Of a stretch of 64,000 bases of DNA, positions 59,442-64,000 are shown one piece after another; within the stretch, counting starts at the first letter, position 1, and each line of letters begins with the position of its first letter. Both the position numbers and the translations under genes were made by a program. The notes under the pieces were generated by a model. It worked only from the letters and a program-made list of their open reading frames with translations. It had not been told where the DNA came from and searched no databases. The DNA lies in the NCBI RefSeq assembly GCF_000380985.1, contig NZ_KB905695.1:186001-250000 (forward strand). The letters are read 5' to 3'. The stretch is from Proteiniphilum acetatigenes DSM 18083 (GTDB taxonomy: Bacteria > Bacteroidota > Bacteroidia > Bacteroidales > Dysgonomonadaceae).

Positions 59442-60887
59442 ATGAGAGCTACAAAAATTGGTATCGTCGTAATGACGATTTGTGGATTGTTAAGGTTATC
59501 TGTTACGACAGCACAGGAAGCAGATGACGGAATTTTACGTGTAGATCTGGAGACGGCTATTCAAATAGCGCTAAGTGAAAATCCTTTGGTAAAAGTCGCC
59601 GATATGGAGGTGGAGAAAAAGGATTATGCTAAAAAAAGCGCTTATGGCGCATTGCTTCCCCAGATAGATCTTATCGGACAGTATCAGTATACTTTAAAAC
59701 GCCAGACGATGTATCTGGACACGGATATGAGCAGTCTTTTTGGCGGCGGATCTGTTGATCCATCGCAATTCACCCCCGAAGAATTAAAAATCGTGGAAGT
59801 TTTCGGGAAAATGATGACACCCAGTTCCGATGCCGATGCCAATGAAGGAATTCAGGTGGGAAGGAAAAATATATGGAACGGAACAGTCAATGTTAGTTTA
59901 CCACTGGTCGTTCCTTCGTTATGGAAAAACATCCAGATGAGTAAGGTCGACCTGGAGATGGCCATGGAACAGTCGCGCTCTTCGAAGATCGACCTGACCC
60001 ATCAGGTAAAAAAAGCCTTTTACAGTATACTGTTGGCGAAAGACAGCTATGAACTGTTCAGGGAAACCTATGCGACCGACTCTTTGAACCTGGTGAATAT
60101 CAAAAATAAGTTCGAGCAGGGTATCGTTGCCGAATACGATGTCATTACCGCCGATGTCCGCCTCAAAAGCATTATTCCCAATATCCTGCAGTCAGAAAGC
60201 ATGTTGAAAATCGCAGAACTTCAATTGAAAATGCTGATGGGTATTGACTCTGAGCTGCCGGTGGAGATTGTGGGATCGCTTTCTGATTATGAAAAATGGA
60301 TGTTTGAAGCCATTGTACCTTCCGATAATAATTTGTCAGGTAATAGTGATTTAAGACAGTTCGACCTGCAAGCCATTCAGGCGAAGAACGCATATGAGAT
60401 TCAAAAACTTCAACGTTTGCCTACGCTTACCTCTTCTTTCAGCTATTCTTATATAAGCCAGAACAACGATTTCAAGTTTAACACATATCGTTGGGATCCT
60501 TATTCCGTGGTAGGAGTGACGCTTTCCATCCCTATTTTTAGCGGCGGACAACGGTATCACAATATCAAACAATCCGAAATTCAATTATTTCAACTGCAGG
60601 AGCAGCGTCATAACCTGAAACGCAATCTGCAGCTATCTGTCAGGAACAGTGTAGAGCTTATCAATAAAAGTATTGAACAGGTTGTCGCCGCTGAATCATC
60701 TGTACAGCAGGCAAAGAAGGGATACGAAATCACGCAGAAAAGATATGAAACAGGAGCGGGAACTATCGTGGACCTGAATGCGGCTGCTCTTGCGGTAACC
60801 AATGCTGAGTTGCAATACCGAAATGCGATCTATGACTACCTGGCATCCAAAGCAGATTTGGAAAAAACACTCGGTTATGATATCTAA
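59442..60887 (+). CDS. TolC-family outer membrane factor 2 (RND system)
   Basis: A 481-residue paralogue of TolC1. Shared blocks: ETAIQIALSENPLVKVADME, AKKSAYGALLPQIDLIGQYQ, WKNIQMSKVDLEMAMEQSRS, YDVITADVRLKSIIPNILQS, GTIVDLNAAALAVTNAELQY. Signal peptide at the N-terminus (IGIVVMTICGLLRLSVTTAQ). Main differences are in the loop regions near residue 85-130 (SSLFGGGSVDPSQF). Second gene of the tetR2 operon. Codon choice looks somewhat more A/T-rich than in TolC1. Confidence 0.94.
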   Translation: MRATKIGIVVMTICGLLRLSVTTAQEADDGILRVDLETAIQIALSENPLVKVADMEVEKKDYAKKSAYGALLPQIDLIGQYQYTLKRQTMYLDTDMSSLFGGGSVDPSQFTPEELKIVEVFGKMMTPSSDADANEGIQVGRKNIWNGTVNVSLPLVVPSLWKNIQMSKVDLEMAMEQSRSSKIDLTHQVKKAFYSILLAKDSYELFRETYATDSLNLVNIKNKFEQGIVAEYDVITADVRLKSIIPNILQSESMLKIAELQLKMLMGIDSELPVEIVGSLSDYEKWMFEAIVPSDNNLSGNSDLRQFDLQAIQAKNAYEIQKLQRLPTLTSSFSYSYISQNNDFKFNTYRWDPYSVVGVTLSIPIFSGGQRYHNIKQSEIQLFQLQEQRHNLKRNLQLSVRNSVELINKSIEQVVAAESSVQQAKKGYEITQKRYETGAGTIVDLNAAALAVTNAELQYRNAIYDYLASKADLEKTLGYDI

Positions 60888-61030
60888 GTTGATGTGATGA
60901 TTTGATGATCTATTGATCTATTGATGTGATGATACCGATAAACTGGTAAAAGTATTGATAATAAATGAATTGATTAGAATTTGAATATCGAAATATAAAA
61001 TCAAAGAAGTTGAAACTAAATAAAAATCAA

Positions 61031-62047
61031 ATGAAACGAAAAGTCTTTCTAAAATTTATGCCGTTGGCTGCTCTTCTAACACTCTCTTCATGCGGAGGAT
61101 CCGGTAAGAGTGAACAACAAACAGAGAACGCTAAAAGAAACATCATAGTGGAAGAGGTCAGATTGATGCCTGTAGACCAACTCTCATCTTTCACAGCAAC
61201 AGTTGAAGCAAAAGCTGTCAATCATATCACTCCCGCGATGGGTGGTCGTATCAGGGTTATTCATGTGGATATTGGCAGTCGGGTTTCCAAAGGACAGACT
61301 CTGGTAACAATGGATGCAGCCAATTACTCACAGCAGGAGACACAATTGGCTACTCTACGGCGCGATTATGAGAGATACAGTGAATTGTATAAAGTGGGAG
61401 GTGTTTCCAGACAACAACTGGATCAGATGAAAACACAACTTGATGTCGCCCAGACAGCACTGAATACTACCGGGGAAAATACCGGGTTGATAAGTCCCAT
61501 AAGTGGAATTGTAACCGCCCGTAATTATGATCCGGGTGATGTGGTTGCCGGAATGCCGATCCTGACGATTGAAAATATCAATCCGGTCAAGATAGTCATC
61601 AATGTATCGGAATCATATTATAGTAAAGTATCTCCGGGGATGCCTGCTACAATAGTCGTGGATGCGTTGGAGGGTGAAACTTTCGAAGGAAAAATATCTT
61701 TGATCCATCCGACGATTAACCCTACCTCACGTACTTTTCCTGTGGAGATTGAAGTGAACAACACCGAACAACGTCTTCGTCCGGGAATGTTTTCACGCGT
61801 GATACTTAATTTCGGAACCAATGAGCGTCCGCTCGTCACTGATTTGGCGGTCTTGAAACAAAGCGGGTCCAACGACCGGTATGTTTTTCTGGAAAAAGAT
61901 GGAAAGGCCGTCTATACGAAAGTAGAGCTGGGAACCCGGATTGGCGATAAATATGAGATAGTATCGGGGTTACATGTCGGTGACCGTGTGATCGTTCAGG
62001 GAAATTCCGGATTGATTGAAGGCGCCGAAGTGGAAGTTATTGATTAA
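61031..62047 (+). CDS. RND periplasmic adaptor lipoprotein 2 (HlyD/AcrA family)
   Basis: A 338-residue paralogue of adaptor 1 (MKRKVFLKFMPLAALLTLSS with lipobox C21). Shared blocks: VEAKAVNHITPAMGGRIRVI, VGGVSRQQLDQMKTQLDVAQ, GIVTARNYDPGDVVAGMPIL, NVSESYYSKVSPGMPATIVV, LRPGMFSRVILNFGTNERPL. The frame has a TTG start 21 bases earlier; I prefer the ATG at 61031 because it gives the standard lipoprotein signal. It lies 143 bases after tolC2 and 165 bases before the pump. Confidence 0.93.
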   Translation: MKRKVFLKFMPLAALLTLSSCGGSGKSEQQTENAKRNIIVEEVRLMPVDQLSSFTATVEAKAVNHITPAMGGRIRVIHVDIGSRVSKGQTLVTMDAANYSQQETQLATLRRDYERYSELYKVGGVSRQQLDQMKTQLDVAQTALNTTGENTGLISPISGIVTARNYDPGDVVAGMPILTIENINPVKIVINVSESYYSKVSPGMPATIVVDALEGETFEGKISLIHPTINPTSRTFPVEIEVNNTEQRLRPGMFSRVILNFGTNERPLVTDLAVLKQSGSNDRYVFLEKDGKAVYTKVELGTRIGDKYEIVSGLHVGDRVIVQGNSGLIEGAEVEVID

Positions 62048-62212
62048 AAATTTCAGATTTAAGATTCAAAATTCAAGAATTTAAAATTAGGGATTTGAAT
62101 TAAAAACCAGTGTAGATAAATCTGGATTGCAAATCGACGTAGTCAATTAATAATCGGCGTAAGCCAAATATTGAATCTGGAATCTGAAATCTTGAATTAA
62201 AAATAAAATAAT
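62048..62212. repeat. AATCTTGAATT-type spacer repeat
   Basis: AAGATTCAAAATTCAAGAAT, AAATCGACGTAGTCAATTAA, GAATCTGGAATCTGAAATCT and TTGAATTAAAAATAAAATA. Equivalent spacer text precedes RND1, so the duplicated operons carry related, though not identical, gaps. Confidence 0.45.
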
Positions 62213-64000
62213 ATGAAGATATATGAAACCGCGGTCAAGAATCCTGTTGGGACTTCGCTGATCTTTATTGGAATTGTGCTTATCGGGATCATGTTTTACC
62301 GGCAGCTTCCGGTTGACCTGTTGCCCGAAATGGATGTGAACATGGTATCGGTGATGACCGCTTATCCCGGTGCAGGTGCGGAAGACGTGGAGACAAATGT
62401 CACCCGTCCTTTGGAAGATGCGCTGAACTCTACGGAAAACATCAAAGAGATTACCTCCACTTCAAAGGACAATATATCGGTGATCATGCTCGAGTTCAAT
62501 TGGGGGTCGGATATGATCAATATTATGAACGACGTCCGGGATAAGATAGAGTTGATATCCAGCTCCCTTCCTGACGGAGCCAGTGACCCCATGCTGTTAA
62601 AATTCAGCACCGATATGATACCGGTGATCGTGCTCTCCGCGACGGCAAACGAGAGCGCGAACGCGTTATATAAGATTCTGGATGATCAGATTGCCACCCC
62701 CCTTAACAGGGTTCCGGGCGTAGGTACTGTTTCCGTCTCCGGTGCACCGCAACGTGAAGTGCAGGTAAACGTGCTCCCCGAAAAACTGGAGGCATACAAT
62801 ATTCCCCTTGAGCAAATCGCCCAGAAAATTGCCGCGGAAAATGTGAACGTTCCTGCCGGAAACCTCAACGTGGGGTCGCAAACCTACATGCTGCGTCTTC
62901 AAGGCGAGATATCCGAGAGTAGGGAATTAAACGACATCGTGATCGGCACCAGCCAGGGACAATCTGTTTATCTGAAAGATGTGGCCGTAGTAAGCGATAC
63001 CGTTCAGTCAGATGTAATGGAGAGTTATACCAACGGGCAACGCAGCGCCTCCATCATGATCCAGAAACAGACAGGAGCCAATACGGTCGCTATCGCGAAC
63101 GCGGTGAGAGAATTACTTCCCGGACTTCAGAAGAATCTTCCTCCCGATATCCAACTGGTAACGGTAATAGATACTTCGGATAATGTAAAGGTTTCTATCA
63201 ACAGCTTGCTTGAAACCATCCTGCTTGCCCTCGTTATTGTGGGTCTTGTTGTTTTATTATTCCTGGGGCGATGGAGGGCTACCGTAATTATCATGGTGGC
63301 TATCCCCATTTCGCTCATTGGATCGTTCATCTATTTGTATATCACTGGAAACACCATTAATATTATTTCGTTGTCGGCACTTTCAATCTGTATCGGCATG
63401 GTAGTGGACGACGCAATAGTAGTACTTGAGAATATTACCTCGCATATTGAACGCGGTAGTCGTCCCCGGCAAGCGGCGATTTACGGTACCGAAGAGGTCT
63501 CGCTTTCCGTGATTGCATCCACCTTGACCATTGTCGCGGCTTTCCTGCCGATGACTTTAGTTGGCGGTCTTGCAGGGGTAATGTTCAAACAACTCGGATG
63601 GATGGTGACCATCATCATTACTCTTTCAATGATCATTGCGTTGACACTTACCCCGATGATGAGTGCCAAAATGTTGAGATCGACGAAAGAAGCGAAAGTG
63701 AGTAAATTCGACAAATGGTATAATAAGCATATCCTTCCGTTGCTCGACAAATTAGACTTAGCTTATGGTAAGTTGGTGAACGGAGTAGTGAGAAAACGCG
63801 GCATTACATTGGGTGTGATTATAGGTATATTCATTATTGGGGCCGTAGTATCGGCAGTGACACTTAAAACCGAATTTATGCCGAGCTCTGATAATAATAC
63901 CATCTCAATGACTGTGGAATTGCCTACAGGGACAAGGATGGAGTTAGCCCGCGCCACGGGTCAACAGATCAATAGACTGATAGGAGAGAAGTATCCTGAG
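62213..64000 (+). CDS. RND-family efflux pump 2 (HAE1/AcrB type), partial
   Basis: The first 596 residues of a pump that continues beyond the window end. N-terminal MKIYETAVKNPVGTSLIFIG matches pump 1. Proton-relay D399-D400 in CIGMVVDDAIVVLENI occupies the same positions as in pump 1. Long runs shared: VSVSGAPQREVQVNVLPEKL, FLGRWRATVIIMVAIPISLI, MVTIIITLSMIIALTLTPMM. Differences cluster in the first periplasmic domain (residues about 85-130, STSKDNISVIMLEFNWGSDM), the substrate-entry region, so the substrate range may differ. No stop codon before the boundary. Confidence 0.95.
   Translation, partial: MKIYETAVKNPVGTSLIFIGIVLIGIMFYRQLPVDLLPEMDVNMVSVMTAYPGAGAEDVETNVTRPLEDALNSTENIKEITSTSKDNISVIMLEFNWGSDMINIMNDVRDKIELISSSLPDGASDPMLLKFSTDMIPVIVLSATANESANALYKILDDQIATPLNRVPGVGTVSVSGAPQREVQVNVLPEKLEAYNIPLEQIAQKIAAENVNVPAGNLNVGSQTYMLRLQGEISESRELNDIVIGTSQGQSVYLKDVAVVSDTVQSDVMESYTNGQRSASIMIQKQTGANTVAIANAVRELLPGLQKNLPPDIQLVTVIDTSDNVKVSINSLLETILLALVIVGLVVLLFLGRWRATVIIMVAIPISLIGSFIYLYITGNTINIISLSALSICIGMVVDDAIVVLENITSHIERGSRPRQAAIYGTEEVSLSVIASTLTIVAAFLPMTLVGGLAGVMFKQLGWMVTIIITLSMIIALTLTPMMSAKMLRSTKEAKVSKFDKWYNKHILPLLDKLDLAYGKLVNGVVRKRGITLGVIIGIFIIGAVVSAVTLKTEFMPSSDNNTISMTVELPTGTRMELARATGQQINRLIGEKYPE

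Noticed and set aside
1-64000. CRISPR array, tRNA, rRNA or intact insertion sequence
   Set aside because: No regularly spaced identical repeats, cloverleaf-like clusters, rRNA text or transposase motifs were noticed. A tool-based scan could still reveal a tRNA I missed.

Overview
This window looks like chromosome from a member of the Bacteroidales, probably a fermentative lineage near Proteiniphilum/Petrimonas/Dysgonomonas (inference from gene content; no rRNA or marker tree is available). The support is Bacteroidetes-type promoters (TAnnTTTG), a TonB-dependent receptor with a carboxypeptidase-regulatory N-terminal domain, a PG0541-type PII-like protein behind an RND pump, a B12-dependent ribonucleotide reductase and a GAFTDA-type sigma-54 activator. 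No rRNA, tRNA, CRISPR array, prophage or intact insertion sequence was seen. Gene density is high, but intergenic gaps are rich in short dispersed repeats.

Region 1 (1-4.2 kb): proline biosynthesis genes proA-proB (minus strand) diverge from an ABC exporter. Region 2 (4.3-18.7 kb, all minus strand) is the most coherent system in the window: a membrane-fusion protein, a LolD/MacB-type ATPase and four FtsX/MacB-like permeases arranged as a tandem-duplicated pair, followed by an operon of TolC-type outer membrane factor, sigma-54 response regulator and histidine kinase, then a TonB-dependent receptor. Both the MFP and the TolC gene are preceded by a 42-43 bp near-perfect palindrome sharing the half-site TGTCCG-N4-CGAACA and, between it and the start codon, a -24/-12 sigma-54 promoter. 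The natural reading is a self-regulating two-component system that senses an envelope signal and switches on its own ABC export machine.

Region 3 (18.7-41.4 kb) is mostly housekeeping: an acidic amino-acid/dicarboxylate symporter, a DUF488 protein, an S9 peptidase lipoprotein, a CDF metal exporter, arginine decarboxylase, a serpin lipoprotein, class II ribonucleotide reductase, an ADP-ribosylglycohydrolase, a YigZ/IMPACT protein, topoisomerase I, a GNAT, a split ChrA chromate transporter, TrpB2 and a malic enzyme-phosphotransacetylase fusion.

Region 4 (41.7-64 kb) is an envelope-stress and efflux region. A LiaF-like protein and a membrane-anchored LytTR regulator are followed by tetR-tolC-MFP-RND-PG0541. 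After an accessory patch (a truncated ParE-like toxin-antitoxin module inside a 26-bp direct repeat, a tiny membrane peptide, a thioredoxin-like protein, a stand-alone LpxC, a DUF6132-like protein, an SDR, two outer-membrane beta-barrels, a LytS/LytR pair and a DoxX remnant) comes a second, paralogous tetR-tolC-MFP-RND operon whose pump runs off the window end.

Across the window I find at least seven copies, plus a half copy, of an imperfect 75-110 bp intergenic repeat whose central hairpin and outer stem keep pairing despite sequence change. This repeat, the two palindromic sigma-54 enhancers and the remodelled 50.7-53.7 kb patch are the observations most worth following up.
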